From Actinomycetospora straminea (GTDB taxonomy: Bacteria > Actinomycetota > Actinomycetes > Mycobacteriales > Pseudonocardiaceae): DNA of 64,000 nt. Under the pieces are notes generated by a model. That model was given only the letters and a program-made list of their open reading frames with translations, had not been told where the DNA came from and ran no database searches. Position numbers and translations under genes: made by a program. Of this stretch, positions 16,106-24,904 are shown piece by piece (within the stretch, counting starts at the first letter, position 1; each line of letters begins with the position of its first letter). The stretch covers positions 155,930-219,929 of the forward strand of contig NZ_JAQZAN010000009.1 of NCBI RefSeq assembly GCF_028737255.1, given 5' to 3'.

Positions 16106-17286
16106 GTCGGGACGGTCGCGACGACGCGGTCGCCGTCGACGAGGTGGTAGGCGGCGACGTGCTCGGCGAGCTCGCCGGCCTTCGCGTGGCGCATCCACAC
16201 GCGCTCGCCGAGCGCCGGGACGCGCGGGCCCCGCACCGGCGTCTGCACCTCGCCCGCGCCCTCGGTGCCGGTGAGCGCGAGGTCGTCGCGCACCGGGGCG
16301 GGCAGCCGGGACGCCGCGGCGGGCCCGGAGGCCACCCAGCCGCCGCCGGCCAGGGTCGCGGTGCGCCGGTCGGGTCGGCGCACCACCGGCAGCGCGTACG
16401 CGAGCGCGGCCCGGGGGTGCAGGCGGGTGTAGCCGTCGAAGAGGGTCGCGCCGACGAGGGCCGAGCCGGCGGCGATCTCGGTGACCGACGGGTCGGCGCG
16501 CGTCGACTCCACGCTGCCGCTGCCCCCGCCGTTGACGAACGCGAGGTCCGCCTCCGCGCGCACCGCCCGCACCGCCGCGCCCCGACGGGCGGCCAGCTCG
16601 CGCGCCGACCGCCGCTGCATCCAGCCCACCACCGCGTCGCGCACCCGCGCCCCGGTCGCGTCGGGCACCCCGGCGATCTGGCCCTCGTAGGCCATCACGC
16701 CGACCAGCCGGTACCCCGGCCGCGCCGTGATCGCCAGCGCGAGCCGCCCGGCCTCGCGGGCGGTGCGCACCGGCGAGCGCCGGGCCCCGACGTGCACGCC
16801 GGGCAGCGGGCGCCACGCGGCGTCGAGCTCCAGGCACACGCGCAGCTCGGGGTGGTCGGGGCCGAGGACGGCGTCGACGAGGTCGAGGTGCTCGACGCTG
16901 TCGACCATGATCGTGATCGCGGCGCGGGCGCGCTCGTCGGCGGCCAGCGCGCGCAGCGCGGCGCGGTGCACGGTCGGGTAGGCGACGAGGACGTCGTCGT
17001 GCCCACCCTCCGCGACCAGCCACCGGGCCTCGGGCAGCGTGAAGGCCATCAGCCCGGTGACCTCGGGCCGGGCGAGCGCGCGCTCGACCAGCGCGCGGCA
17101 GCGCAGCGACTTCGTCGCCACCCGGATCGGGAGCCCGTCGGCGCGGGCCAGCAGATCGTCGAGGTTGGCGTCGAACGCGGCGAGGTCGACGACGGCGAAC
17201 GGCGGGTCGAGGTCGGCGGTCGCCCGGTCCCAGCGGGCGGTGGCGGCGACGGCGGCCGGCGGGACGCGACCACGGCGGCGGATCAC
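16075..17286 (-). CDS. PLP-dependent alanine racemase / D-threonine aldolase-like enzyme
   Basis: A 403-residue fold-type III PLP enzyme. The PLP lysine lies in IRVATKSLRC on the first TIM-barrel strand after FAVVDLAAFDANLDD. GVMAYEGQIAGVPD and FVNGGGSGSVEST form the phosphate-binding face. The C-terminal domain (VWMRHAKAGELAEH) carries His residues found as metal ligands in D-threonine aldolases. Annotators usually call this group amino-acid deaminase/aldolase; the actual substrate is unknown. It starts only 23 bases from the divergent lactone oxidase gene, so the two may share a control region. Confidence 0.8.
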   Translation of the reverse strand: MIRRRGRVPPAAVAATARWDRATADLDPPFAVVDLAAFDANLDDLLARADGLPIRVATKSLRCRALVERALARPEVTGLMAFTLPEARWLVAEGGHDDVLVAYPTVHRAALRALAADERARAAITIMVDSVEHLDLVDAVLGPDHPELRVCLELDAAWRPLPGVHVGARRSPVRTAREAGRLALAITARPGYRLVGVMAYEGQIAGVPDATGARVRDAVVGWMQRRSARELAARRGAAVRAVRAEADLAFVNGGGSGSVESTRADPSVTEIAAGSALVGATLFDGYTRLHPRAALAYALPVVRRPDRRTATLAGGGWVASGPAAASRLPAPVRDDLALTGTEGAGEVQTPVRGPRVPALGERVWMRHAKAGELAEHVAAYHLVDGDRVVATVPTYRGEGTADG

Positions 17287-17297
17287 CGCCCGGACGC

Positions 17298-17303
17298 TAC
17301 GGT
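17298..17303 (+). promoter_or_regulatory. -10 box for a leaderless oxidase transcript
   Basis: TACGGT ends six bases before ATG 17310, within the 23-base space between divergent start codons. The spacing fits a transcript beginning at the start codon. Confidence 0.4.
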
Positions 17304-17309
17304 GCCGGG

Positions 17310-18617
17310 ATGGGCGGCGGCACCTGGCACAACTGGGCCGGCACCGTGGCCGCCCGGCCCGCCCGCGTGCACCTCCCGCGCGGCGTCGACGACGTCGTCG
17401 CGGCGGTGCGGGCCGCGTCCGCCGCGGGCGCGACGCTCCGGCCCCGCGGCAGCGGGCACTCGTTCACCCCGCTCGCCGCGACCGACGGCCACGCGCTCGA
17501 CCTGCGGGGATGGACGGGGATCGAGTCGCTCGACACGACCACCGCGCGGGTGCGGGTGCGCGCGGGCACGACGCTGCGCGCGCTCAACGCGGTGCTCGAC
17601 GCCCACGGCCTGGCGCTGGCGAACCTCGGCGACATCGACGCCCAGACCGTCGCCGGCGCCGTCGCCACCGGCACCCACGGCACCGGCGCGCGCCTCGGCG
17701 GCCTCGCGACCCAGGTCGTCGCGCTCGACCTCGTCCTCGCCGACGGCACCCGCGTCGCGTGCTCGGCGGGCGACGACCTCTTCGAGGCGGCCCGCGTGGG
17801 GCTGGGCGCGCTCGGCGTCGTCACCCACCTCACCCTGCAGTGCGTGCCGGCGTTCGCGCTGCACGCGGTCGAGCGCCCCGAGCCGCTCGACGACGTCCTC
17901 GCCGACCTCGACGGCCTCCTGACCGGCGAGGACCACGTCGAGTTCTACTGGTTCCCGTACGGCGCGCAGGCCCTGGTGAAGCGGAACCGCCGGGTGCCGG
18001 TGGGCGAGGCGCCGGCGCCGCTGTCGGCCGCCCGGCGGTTCCTCGAGTACGACGTGCTCGAGAACGCCGCGTTCGGGACGCTGTGCCGGGTGGGCCGGGC
18101 GCTGCCCCGCGCCGCGGTCCCGCTCGGCCGGGTCGCGGCGGGCGTGCTGTCGGCGCGCGAGTACGGCGACCGCTCCCACCGCGTGTTCGCCACCACCCGG
18201 CGCGTGCGCTTCGTCGAGTCCGAGTGGGCGGTGCCCCGGGAGCGGCTCGCGGAGGTGCTCGACGACCTGCGCCGGCTCGTCCCGCGTCTCGAGCACCCGG
18301 TGCTCTTCCCCGTCGAGGTGCGCGTGGCCGCGGCCGACGACGTCTGGCTGTCCACCGCCCACGGCCGCGACACCGCCTACGTCGCGATCCACCAGTACGT
18401 CGGCGCGCCCCGCGCGGAGTACTTCGCGGCGTTCGGCGCGGTGGCGGCCGCGGCCGGCGGGCGCCCGCACTGGGGCAAGGAGCACCACCTCGACGCCGCG
18501 GCCCTGGCGCAGCGCTACCCGAGGTTCGACGACGTCCGCCGCGTGCGCCGCGAGGTCGACCCCGGCGGGCTGTTCACCGACCCGTACCTCGAGCACGTCC
18601 TCGGGCCGGTCTCCTAG
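17310..18617 (+). CDS. FAD-linked sugar-lactone oxidase (D-arabinono/L-gulono-1,4-lactone type)
   Basis: A 435-residue VAO-family flavoprotein. The FAD domain shows LRPRGSGHSFTPLA, LANLGDIDAQTVAGAVATG and TGTHGTGARLGGLA (PP-loop and isoalloxazine face). The C-terminal ALO domain ends with HWGKEH, the conserved HWxK active-site motif. M. tuberculosis L-gulono-1,4-lactone dehydrogenase (Rv1771) has the same architecture. The histidine in GSGHSF is where some family members attach FAD covalently. Cytosolic; whether oxygen or a cytochrome is the acceptor cannot be told. Confidence 0.88.
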   Translation: MGGGTWHNWAGTVAARPARVHLPRGVDDVVAAVRAASAAGATLRPRGSGHSFTPLAATDGHALDLRGWTGIESLDTTTARVRVRAGTTLRALNAVLDAHGLALANLGDIDAQTVAGAVATGTHGTGARLGGLATQVVALDLVLADGTRVACSAGDDLFEAARVGLGALGVVTHLTLQCVPAFALHAVERPEPLDDVLADLDGLLTGEDHVEFYWFPYGAQALVKRNRRVPVGEAPAPLSAARRFLEYDVLENAAFGTLCRVGRALPRAAVPLGRVAAGVLSAREYGDRSHRVFATTRRVRFVESEWAVPRERLAEVLDDLRRLVPRLEHPVLFPVEVRVAAADDVWLSTAHGRDTAYVAIHQYVGAPRAEYFAAFGAVAAAAGGRPHWGKEHHLDAAALAQRYPRFDDVRRVRREVDPGGLFTDPYLEHVLGPVS

Positions 18618-18619
18618 CG

Positions 18620-18678
18620 GCGAGGGGCACCGCCGGCCGGCCCGCTCGCCTCTCGATCATGCGCACCGTGCCCCTCGC
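18620..18678. terminator. Inverted repeat downstream of the lactone oxidase
   Basis: Arms gcgaggggcac (18620-18630) and gtgcccctcgc (18668-18678) are perfect complements of 11 bases separated by 37 bases, starting directly after the oxidase stop. Probably a terminator stem. Confidence 0.5.
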
Positions 18679-18774
18679 GAACCGGCAGATCTGTCGCGCA
18701 CCTCCTGCAGACACTCAGCGTCGTCGTCCGCTCGGCGAACAGGTGACGTCTACCGACTCGCTCCCGATCTCCGC

Positions 18775-18780
18775 TACTCT
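18775..18780 (+). promoter_or_regulatory. -10 box before the first tandem paralogue
   Basis: TACTCT ends eight bases before ATG 18789. There is no ribosome site between them, so a leaderless or nearly leaderless transcript is likely. Confidence 0.4.
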
Positions 18781-18788
18781 CCGCGCCC

Positions 18789-19307
18789 ATGGCCGAGCGC
18801 TCGACCACGTCCCGGGCCGTCACGGTCCGCCAGCTGCCGCCGGCGACGGCCGCGTTCATCAGCGAGCAGGGGGCGGTGCGGGGGCTCTTCCGCGACCCGC
18901 TGCCCGAGGTGACCCACGCGCTGCGCACCGACGAGGTGACGACGAGGAAGCGCCTGTTCGGCGGCGCGCGGACCTCCGTGCGCACCGTCGAGATGCTGCT
19001 GACCCCGGACCTGCTGATCGTCTCCTACCGCGACGGCAGCGACGGTGACGCCCGCCCCGACCCGGCCGCCCAGGTCAGCTTCCACCGCCTCGGGCAGCTC
19101 GAGTTCGCCCCGCTGCCCTCCGAGCTGCTCGAGCGGGCCGGCCACGCCAGGGTCGCCGTGCCCGACGGCCTCATGCCCCTGACCAGCACGCCCGTCGGCA
19201 GCACGCACCGCGGCAGCCGCATGGTCCCGATCGGCACCGGCCCCGACGTCGCGCGCTTCCGCCAGGCGCTGCGTGACGCCGTCGAGCGGACCCGCCGCAG
19301 CGCCTGA
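18789..19307 (+). CDS. Unknown protein, first of a tandem paralogous pair
   Basis: A 172-residue soluble protein that I do not recognise. It begins with TVRQLPPATAAFISEQGAVRG, has TVEMLLTPDLLIVSYRDG in the middle, and ends with a helix ARFRQALRDAVERTRR. The next gene encodes a homologue with the same motif order, which supports this as a real coding gene. A beta-rich PH-like or small adaptor fold is possible (alternating strands and one C-terminal helix), but this is a guess. Confidence 0.7.
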   Translation: MAERSTTSRAVTVRQLPPATAAFISEQGAVRGLFRDPLPEVTHALRTDEVTTRKRLFGGARTSVRTVEMLLTPDLLIVSYRDGSDGDARPDPAAQVSFHRLGQLEFAPLPSELLERAGHARVAVPDGLMPLTSTPVGSTHRGSRMVPIGTGPDVARFRQALRDAVERTRRSA

Positions 19308-19346
19308 GCGTTGACGCCGGTCGCCGCGCTGCACCACGGTGGAACG

Positions 19347-19856
19347 GTGACGCGCAACCTGCTGACCGGGGCGATCACGGTCGACGACCTGCCCGCCGCG
19401 ACCGCCGCGTTCATCCGGGCGCAGGGCGCGAAGCGCGGGCTCGACGGCGACCCGCTCGACGGCGTGACACACGGCCTGCGCACCGACGAGGACACCCACG
19501 AGCGGCTCAGCTCCGGGCCCCGCGTCGAGCACCACACCACCGAGATGCTGCTCAGCCCGACGCTGCTGGTCATCGCCTACCGCCAGGGGCACGACGACCG
19601 CTACGACCGCGTCGACCCCGCCGCGCGCGTGAGCTTCCACCGGCTCGACCAGCTCGAGCTCGTCGACGCGCCCGTCGAGAAGCGCGCGCGGACGCTGGGC
19701 GCCCACGCCCACGGGGTGCTCTCGCTCGCGAGCCGGCCGGTCGGTGGGCCGCCCCGGCGCGCGACCCGGCACATCCCGACCGGCAACGCCCCGGAGGCCG
19801 CGACGTTCCGCACGGCGCTCGCGGCGGCCGTCGAGCGGGCCCGCGCGGACGCGTGA
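19347..19856 (+). CDS. Unknown protein, second of a tandem paralogous pair
   Basis: A 169-residue paralogue of the preceding gene. Shared landmarks are DLPAATAAFIRAQGAKRG, VTHGLRTDE, TTEMLLSPTLLVIAYRQG, VSFHRLDQLEL and a C-terminal helix TFRTALAAAVERARA. An in-frame TTG at 19311 also exists. GTG at 19347 is preferred because it aligns the N-terminus with the paralogue and follows GGTGGAA. Only 39 bases separate it from the gene before, so the two are probably co-transcribed. Function unknown. Confidence 0.7.
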   Translation: MTRNLLTGAITVDDLPAATAAFIRAQGAKRGLDGDPLDGVTHGLRTDEDTHERLSSGPRVEHHTTEMLLSPTLLVIAYRQGHDDRYDRVDPAARVSFHRLDQLELVDAPVEKRARTLGAHAHGVLSLASRPVGGPPRRATRHIPTGNAPEAATFRTALAAAVERARADA

Positions 19857-19905
19857 CCCCCGGCGGCGGACCCCGCGAGGGGCACGGGGTCCGCCACCGG
19901 GAGAC

Positions 19906-20958
19906 CTAGCCGAGCAGCGGCTTCACCTTCGTGCCGAAGTCGTGCACGCCCTGCTCGAAGTCGTCGAACGTGAACATCATCCCCGCGACGCCGGGCATCT
20001 TCGCGACCTCGTCGACCTGCCGCGCGACCGTCTCGTACGACCCGACGAGCGTCGCCATGTTGAAGTTGACCGCGCCCTCGGGGAGGTTGATCGTCCGCGC
20101 CGTGCCCGAGCCGTCCGCGGTCTTGTCCTGGCTGCCCTCGTCGGACATGTAGCCCAGCGCGGCCGCGTCGGCGCCCTCGTTGTAGGAGCGCCACTTCGCC
20201 TGGGCCTCCTCGTCGGTCTCGGCCATGATCGCCATGAACAGCGGCAGCGAGCGCACGTCGCGGCCGGTCTCCTTGGCGAACGAGGCGAGCTTCTCGGTGG
20301 GCTGGCGGTAGACCTCCGGGTCGTTGACGCCCGGCGAGAGGATGAAGTTGTAGTCGCCGTACTCGGCGCAGAACCGCATGCCGCGCTCGGACTGCCCGGC
20401 GCACACCACGTCGACCTTGCCCTGCGGCCGCGGGGAGAGCACGCAGTCGTTCATCTGGAAGTACTGGCCGTCGAGGTCGCAGCGGCCGGTCTCCCACAGG
20501 TCGCGCAGGACCTTCACGTACTCGGTGGAGTAGTCGTAGCGGTAGCCGAAGTACTCGTCGCCCGGCCACAGGCCCATCTGCTCGTACTCGTTCTTCGCCC
20601 AGCCCGAGACGATGTTGACGCCGAAGCGCCCGGGCGCGATCTGGTCGATCGTCGTCGCCATCCGCGCGACGAGGGCGGGCGGCAGCGTGAGGACGGCCGT
20701 CGACGCGTAGAGCTTGATCCGGTCGGTGACCGCGGCCAGGCCCGCCATCAGCGTGAACGACTCGAGGTTGTGGTCCCAGAACTCGGTCTTCCCGCCGAAG
20801 CCCCGCAGCTTGATCATCGACAGCGCGAACGCGAAGCCCTGGCGCTCGGCCTCCTGCACGACGTTGCGGTTGAGGTCCCAGGTCGGCATGTACTGCGGCG
20901 AGTTCTCGGAGATGAGCCAGCCGTTGTTGCCGATCGGGATGAAGACGCCGAAGTCCAC
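19906..20958 (-). CDS. rutA: Pyrimidine oxygenase RutA-like flavin monooxygenase
   Basis: A 350-residue LLM-class, FMN-dependent monooxygenase. It is strikingly similar to E. coli RutA, which opens the uracil ring: FIPIGNNGWLISENSPQYM, FALSMIKLRGFGGKTEFWDH, LESFTLMAGLAAVTDRI, WPGDEYFGYRYDY and VVCAGQSERGM are all recognisable. RutA uses reduced FMN from RutF; no flavin reductase gene is present here, nor are RutB-E. It is the last gene of the eight-gene operon. GTG at 20958 lies eight bases after AGGAAGG. Its presence makes pyrimidines or related N-heterocycles likely substrates, but amide oxygenases of this family can act on other compounds. Confidence 0.88.
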   Translation of the reverse strand: MDFGVFIPIGNNGWLISENSPQYMPTWDLNRNVVQEAERQGFAFALSMIKLRGFGGKTEFWDHNLESFTLMAGLAAVTDRIKLYASTAVLTLPPALVARMATTIDQIAPGRFGVNIVSGWAKNEYEQMGLWPGDEYFGYRYDYSTEYVKVLRDLWETGRCDLDGQYFQMNDCVLSPRPQGKVDVVCAGQSERGMRFCAEYGDYNFILSPGVNDPEVYRQPTEKLASFAKETGRDVRSLPLFMAIMAETDEEAQAKWRSYNEGADAAALGYMSDEGSQDKTADGSGTARTINLPEGAVNFNMATLVGSYETVARQVDEVAKMPGVAGMMFTFDDFEQGVHDFGTKVKPLLG

Positions 20959-20981
20959 TTCGGGACCACCTTCCTGCGGGG

Positions 20982-22037
20982 TCAGGAGACGGGGAGAGGG
21001 AGCGCGCGCAGCGCCGGGACCACCTCGCGGGCGAGGAGGTCGAGAGACGTCCGCGCCGCCGACACCGGCATGCCGGCCCAGTCGGTGCGGAACACGAAGT
21101 GGTCGACGCCGAGCTCGTCGCGCCACGGGAGGAGTGCCGCGGTGCAGTCCTCCGGAGACCCCACCACGAACCGGTCGTGGGCGAGGTCGTCGTAACCGAC
21201 CCGGAACGACTCCGTCCCGGGCATGACACGGTCCTGGCCCCAGTCGGCGTAGACCTCGTACTTGCGGGCCAGGTGCGGCATGGCCAGCTCGAGGGCCTGC
21301 TCGCGCGTCGGGGCGCAGAACACCTCGCGGATGACCGGGAGCTCGGTCACGGGCGGGCGCCCGGCCGCCTCGCGCTCGGCCCGGAACAGGTCGAGCTGCC
21401 GCGCGACGGTGGCCCGCGTGGCGTGCGGGTTGATCATCCACGTGTCGGCGAGCCGCGCCGCCCGCCGCACCGCGCCGTCGGAGTTCGCCGCCATCCAGAT
21501 CGGGGGTCGTGTCCTTCCGTCGGGCCGGGCCGCGGGGAGGAACGTGGTGCGGACGTCGTCGAGGCGGGTCCAGGGCAGGTCGGCGGTGACGGCCTCCCCG
21601 CGCCACAGCGCCTCGACGATCCGCAGGTTCTCGGTGAACCGGTGGACCTTCTGGTCCGGCGGCACCCCGAACGCGTCGTACTCGACCTGCCGGTAGCCCA
21701 GGCCCACCCCGAACACCGAGCGCCCGCCGGCGACGACGTCGAGCCCGGCGTAGGCCTCGGCGGTGTCGACGGGGTTGTGCAGGGCGAGCAGGTGGATCCC
21801 GGTGCCGACGGTCATGTCGCCGGCGTCGGCCGCGAGCCGCGCCAGCCAGGGCAGCGGCTGGATGTGCGCCATCGACTCGGCGAGGTGGTGCTGCCCGGCG
21901 AAGACGGAGTCCAGGCCGGCGTCGCGGGCCGTGCGCACCAGGGAGAGCTGCTCGTCGAGGGCGACGAGCGGGTCGCGGCCGGGCGGCTGCTGGTGGGTGA
22001 GGAAGACGCCCGCCCGCACCCCGTCAGCGCTGGTCAC
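20982..22037 (-). CDS. LLM-class flavin-dependent oxidoreductase
   Basis: A 351-residue luciferase-like TIM-barrel protein, F420- or FMN-dependent. It shows VFAGQHHLAESMAHIQPLP and VGTGIHLLALHNPVDTAE early on, FGVGLGYRQVEYDAFG in the middle and a substrate region PPIWMAANSDGAVRRAA. It is distinct from the RutA-like enzyme encoded 23 bases downstream. ATG at 22037 overlaps the end of the MmgE/PrpD gene by 14 bases. Two monooxygenases in one operon could act on successive ring or side-chain carbons. Confidence 0.88.
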   Translation of the reverse strand: MTSADGVRAGVFLTHQQPPGRDPLVALDEQLSLVRTARDAGLDSVFAGQHHLAESMAHIQPLPWLARLAADAGDMTVGTGIHLLALHNPVDTAEAYAGLDVVAGGRSVFGVGLGYRQVEYDAFGVPPDQKVHRFTENLRIVEALWRGEAVTADLPWTRLDDVRTTFLPAARPDGRTRPPIWMAANSDGAVRRAARLADTWMINPHATRATVARQLDLFRAEREAAGRPPVTELPVIREVFCAPTREQALELAMPHLARKYEVYADWGQDRVMPGTESFRVGYDDLAHDRFVVGSPEDCTAALLPWRDELGVDHFVFRTDWAGMPVSAARTSLDLLAREVVPALRALPLPVS

Positions 22038-23421
22038 GGCACGCCTCCGCGAACTCCGCGGCCGGCCGGTCGTCGCCCAGCGACAGCACAGCGTCCCGCA
22101 CCCGCTCGGCGGTGGCGGCGTCGGCGACCCGGCCGATGGTGTCGGTGTACTTGGCGACGATCTCGGCGTTGGTCAGCGGGCGCTCCTCGTGCCCGCGGTT
22201 GACCTGCTCGCGGTGGGCGACCACCCGCCCGTCGGCGAGCTCGATCTCCACGCGCCCGGAGTAGGCGGCGGGGAACAGGCCCTCGTGGTCGTCGACGACC
22301 TCGACGCGCCGGGCCAGGGCCAGGATCTCCCGGTCGGCGAGGGCGTCGTCGGAGAGCTCGGCCAGCGTGAACCGCCCACGCACCAGGGCCGCGGCCACGG
22401 TGTAGGGCAGGCTGAACTTGGCGTCGTACTCGTCGCGCGGCGCCCACTTGTTCTCCGGCGGCTGGCAGACGACCTTGCCGGGCACCGGGTGGATCGCGCA
22501 GCGGATCGCCCGCACGTCCTGCGCGCGCACGCCGTGCTCGCTGCGCAGCAGGAGCGCCGCGTCGGCGAAGGCGTGGTTGAAGTGGCAGATGGGGTACGGC
22601 TTCACCGCGGTCCGCAGCAGCTCCCACCGCTCGCCGAGGCCCTCGGTCACCGCCTCCGGGTGGGTCTCGCGGCCGGCCAGGTGCGTGGCGTAGAGCCCGA
22701 AGCGACCCTCGTACACCGCCGCCGGTCCGGTCCAGCCCGCGCGGGCGAACGCCGCCGCCGTGAGCCCCGACATCGCCGCCCAGCCCGGGTGCAGGCGCTT
22801 GGTCCACGACCCGTCCTCGAGGAACTCCAGCAGCCCCGCCGCCATCGAGCCGACGACGCCCTGCGCGGCCGCGAGCCCGGTGGCGTCCAGCCCCGTGAGC
22901 TTCCCGGCGGCCACCGCGGCGCCGAACGCCCCGGCGACGGCCGTGGGGTGGAAGCCGACGTCGTGGAACCCGCCGGCCCCGCCGATCCCGACGCGCGCCG
23001 AGACCTCGACGCCGAGCACGTACGCCGCGAGCAGGTCGCGGGTGCTGGCCCCCGCCACCGTGGCGGCCGAGATCGCCGCCGGCAGCGCAGCCGCGGACAC
23101 GTGGGTGACGGCCGGGATGTGGGTGTCGTCGAAGTCCATGCCGTGCACGAGCACGCCGCCCAGCACCGCGGCGTCGCGCGGGGCGAGCCGGTCGGGCATG
23201 CCGAGCACCGGGTGGGCCCCGGTCCCGAAGGTCGCCAGCGCGTCCCGGGCGACGCCGGCGAAGGGGTAGGCGGTGGAGGCGAAGGCCAGCCCCACGGCGT
23301 CGAGCACGAGGTGGCGCGCCCGCTCGAGGACCTCGTCCGGCACGTCCCCGGGGTCGAGCGCCGCGGCGAACTCCGCGACCCGGCCCGCGGCGGTCGTGCG
23401 GGTGGGGCTCTCCAGCGACAC
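22024..23421 (-). CDS. MmgE/PrpD family protein
   Basis: A 465-residue member of the MmgE/PrpD fold (2-methylcitrate dehydratase, cis-aconitate decarboxylase, iminodisuccinate epimerase). Recognisable segments are ARHLVLDAVGLAFAST, VLVHGMDFDDTHIP (the HGxDFDDTH active-site motif), GFHPTAVAGAFGAAVA, KRLHPGWAAMSG and KPYPICHFNHAF. Substrate class cannot be read from these. GTG at 23421 is preferred because GAGAGGG lies eight bases upstream; GTG at 23454, immediately beside the operator-like palindrome, is possible. This gene follows a 52-base gap inside the operon that contains a second copy of the regulator site. Confidence 0.88.
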   Translation of the reverse strand: MSLESPTRTTAAGRVAEFAAALDPGDVPDEVLERARHLVLDAVGLAFASTAYPFAGVARDALATFGTGAHPVLGMPDRLAPRDAAVLGGVLVHGMDFDDTHIPAVTHVSAAALPAAISAATVAGASTRDLLAAYVLGVEVSARVGIGGAGGFHDVGFHPTAVAGAFGAAVAAGKLTGLDATGLAAAQGVVGSMAAGLLEFLEDGSWTKRLHPGWAAMSGLTAAAFARAGWTGPAAVYEGRFGLYATHLAGRETHPEAVTEGLGERWELLRTAVKPYPICHFNHAFADAALLLRSEHGVRAQDVRAIRCAIHPVPGKVVCQPPENKWAPRDEYDAKFSLPYTVAAALVRGRFTLAELSDDALADREILALARRVEVVDDHEGLFPAAYSGRVEIELADGRVVAHREQVNRGHEERPLTNAEIVAKYTDTIGRVADAATAERVRDAVLSLGDDRPAAEFAEACRDQR

Positions 23422-23460
23422 GAACGCACCCTCTCGATCGGTGACCGGCCTCACAGCACC

Positions 23461-23477
23461 ATACGTCAGACGTTTAG
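23461..23477. promoter_or_regulatory. Internal operator-like palindrome (second copy)
   Basis: The sequence atacgtcagacgtttag has an exact odd palindrome ACGTCAGACGT at its core and matches the reverse complement of the element at 28059-28075 at 16 of 17 bases. It overlaps the amidase stop codon and lies about 40 bases before the MmgE/PrpD start. FadR-subfamily GntR regulators bind such short palindromes, so this probably marks an internal regulated promoter. Confidence 0.65.
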
Positions 23478-24904
23478 GTCGCGGAAGGGGGTGCCTGCCG
23501 GTGGTGCTCGGTGCGCTCCTGGAACACGCGCGCCGCCCACAGCGCGGTGCCTTCCCGGTGCGGCGGGGCGATGAGCTGCGCGGACACCGGGCAGCCGTCG
23601 GGCGCGAGCCCCGTCGGCACCGCCAGCCCGGGCGCCCCGGTGAGGTTGCCGAGCATCGTCGAGCGCGACTGGGCGGCGTAGAGCGGGAACTCCTCGCCGT
23701 CGACGACGACCGTCCCGTGGGGCAGCCGGGGCGCCGTCGACGGGCACGTGGGCACGACCATGAGGTCCGCGGCGGCGAACACCGCGTCCAGCTCCCGCTG
23801 CAGCTCGACCCGGAACTGCAGCGCCCGCAGGTAGTCGACGGCCGGGGTGACGATGCCCTGGCTGATGCGCCGCACGACGACCGGGTCGTAGCTGTCCCAG
23901 CGGTCGGCGTCGACGCGGTGCAGGGTGGCGGCCTCCGTGAACACGACCTGGTAGCCGATCGGCAGGGCGTCGCCGGCCGAGGGCACCTCGCCGGGCACGA
24001 CCTCGGCGCCGGCCGCGACCAGCTCGTCGACGAGGTGCGCGACGCCCGCGCGCACCGCGCCGTCGCAGAGCTCGGTGAACGCGCCGCCGGGCACGGCGAT
24101 GCGCAGGCCCGCGAGGTCGGGGCGCGCCGGCACCTCGAGCGGGGCCAACGGGGTGCTGCGGGGGTCGGCACCGTCGGGGCCGCGCAGGACGGCGAAGAGG
24201 CGTTCGGCGTCGCGGGCGCTGCGCGCGATCGGGCCGACGGTCTCGGTGGTCCACGACAGCGGGAAGACGCCGGTGCGCGGGATCGCGCCGGCGGTCGGCT
24301 TGAGCCCGGTGAGCCCGCACCACGCCGACGGCAGGCGCACCGACCCGCCGACGTCGGTCCCGAGCGCGCACGGCACGGCGCGGGCGGCGACGGCGGCCGC
24401 CGAGCCGGTCGACGAGCCGCCGGCCCAGCGCGCGGGATCCCAGGGGTTGCGCACGGGACCGAAGCGCGGCGGGTGCGGCCCGCCGACGGCGAACTCGGTC
24501 GTGGCGTCCTTGCTGACCGGGATCGCCCCGGCCTCCTCGAGCCGGCGCACGACGGTCGCGGAGGCCGCGGCGGGGGCGTCGCCGTCCCGGCCGTGGTTCC
24601 AGGAGCCGTGCGTCGTGGGGACGCCCGCCACGTCGATGACGTCCTTGACCCCGAACGGCACGCCCTCGAGCGGGCGCGCGGTGCCGTCGGCCCAGCGCCG
24701 GGCGGACGCGGCGGCGGCCGCGCGGGCGCGCTCGTCGAGGAGGCGGATCGTGCAGTTGTAGGCCGCGTGGGCCTTCTCCAGGGCGCGCAGGGCCTCGTCG
24801 ACGGCCTCGACCGGCGTCGTGTCGCCGGCGGCGTAGGCGCCGAGGAGGTCGGTGACGTCCGGGGGCCCGGCCGGGGTGACGCCGGGGGTCACGGCCGGGG
24901 TCAC
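23474..24904 (-). CDS. Amidase-signature hydrolase (AtzE-like)
   Basis: A 476-residue amidase-signature enzyme with the complete Ser-cisSer-Lys triad: Lys87 in VPFGVKDVID, Ser164 in WAGGSSTGSAA, and nucleophile Ser188 in GTDVGGSVRLP. It hydrolyses an amide, carbamate or ureide. GTG at 24904 overlaps the end of the small AtzG-like gene by four bases (GTGA). AtzE (1-carboxybiuret hydrolase) is likewise encoded beside its small partner AtzG, so this is probably the catalytic half of a two-subunit amidohydrolase. In the Rut pathway the ureidoacrylate step is done by RutB, which is absent here, and this amidase could take that role (inference). Confidence 0.88.
   Translation of the reverse strand: MTPAVTPGVTPAGPPDVTDLLGAYAAGDTTPVEAVDEALRALEKAHAAYNCTIRLLDERARAAAAASARRWADGTARPLEGVPFGVKDVIDVAGVPTTHGSWNHGRDGDAPAAASATVVRRLEEAGAIPVSKDATTEFAVGGPHPPRFGPVRNPWDPARWAGGSSTGSAAAVAARAVPCALGTDVGGSVRLPSAWCGLTGLKPTAGAIPRTGVFPLSWTTETVGPIARSARDAERLFAVLRGPDGADPRSTPLAPLEVPARPDLAGLRIAVPGGAFTELCDGAVRAGVAHLVDELVAAGAEVVPGEVPSAGDALPIGYQVVFTEAATLHRVDADRWDSYDPVVVRRISQGIVTPAVDYLRALQFRVELQRELDAVFAAADLMVVPTCPSTAPRLPHGTVVVDGEEFPLYAAQSRSTMLGNLTGAPGLAVPTGLAPDGCPVSAQLIAPPHREGTALWAARVFQERTEHHRQAPPSAT

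Noticed and set aside
19906..22037. Complete rut operon
   Set aside because: Only RutA is recognisable; RutB, RutC, RutD, RutE and RutF are absent, and the neighbours belong to other families.
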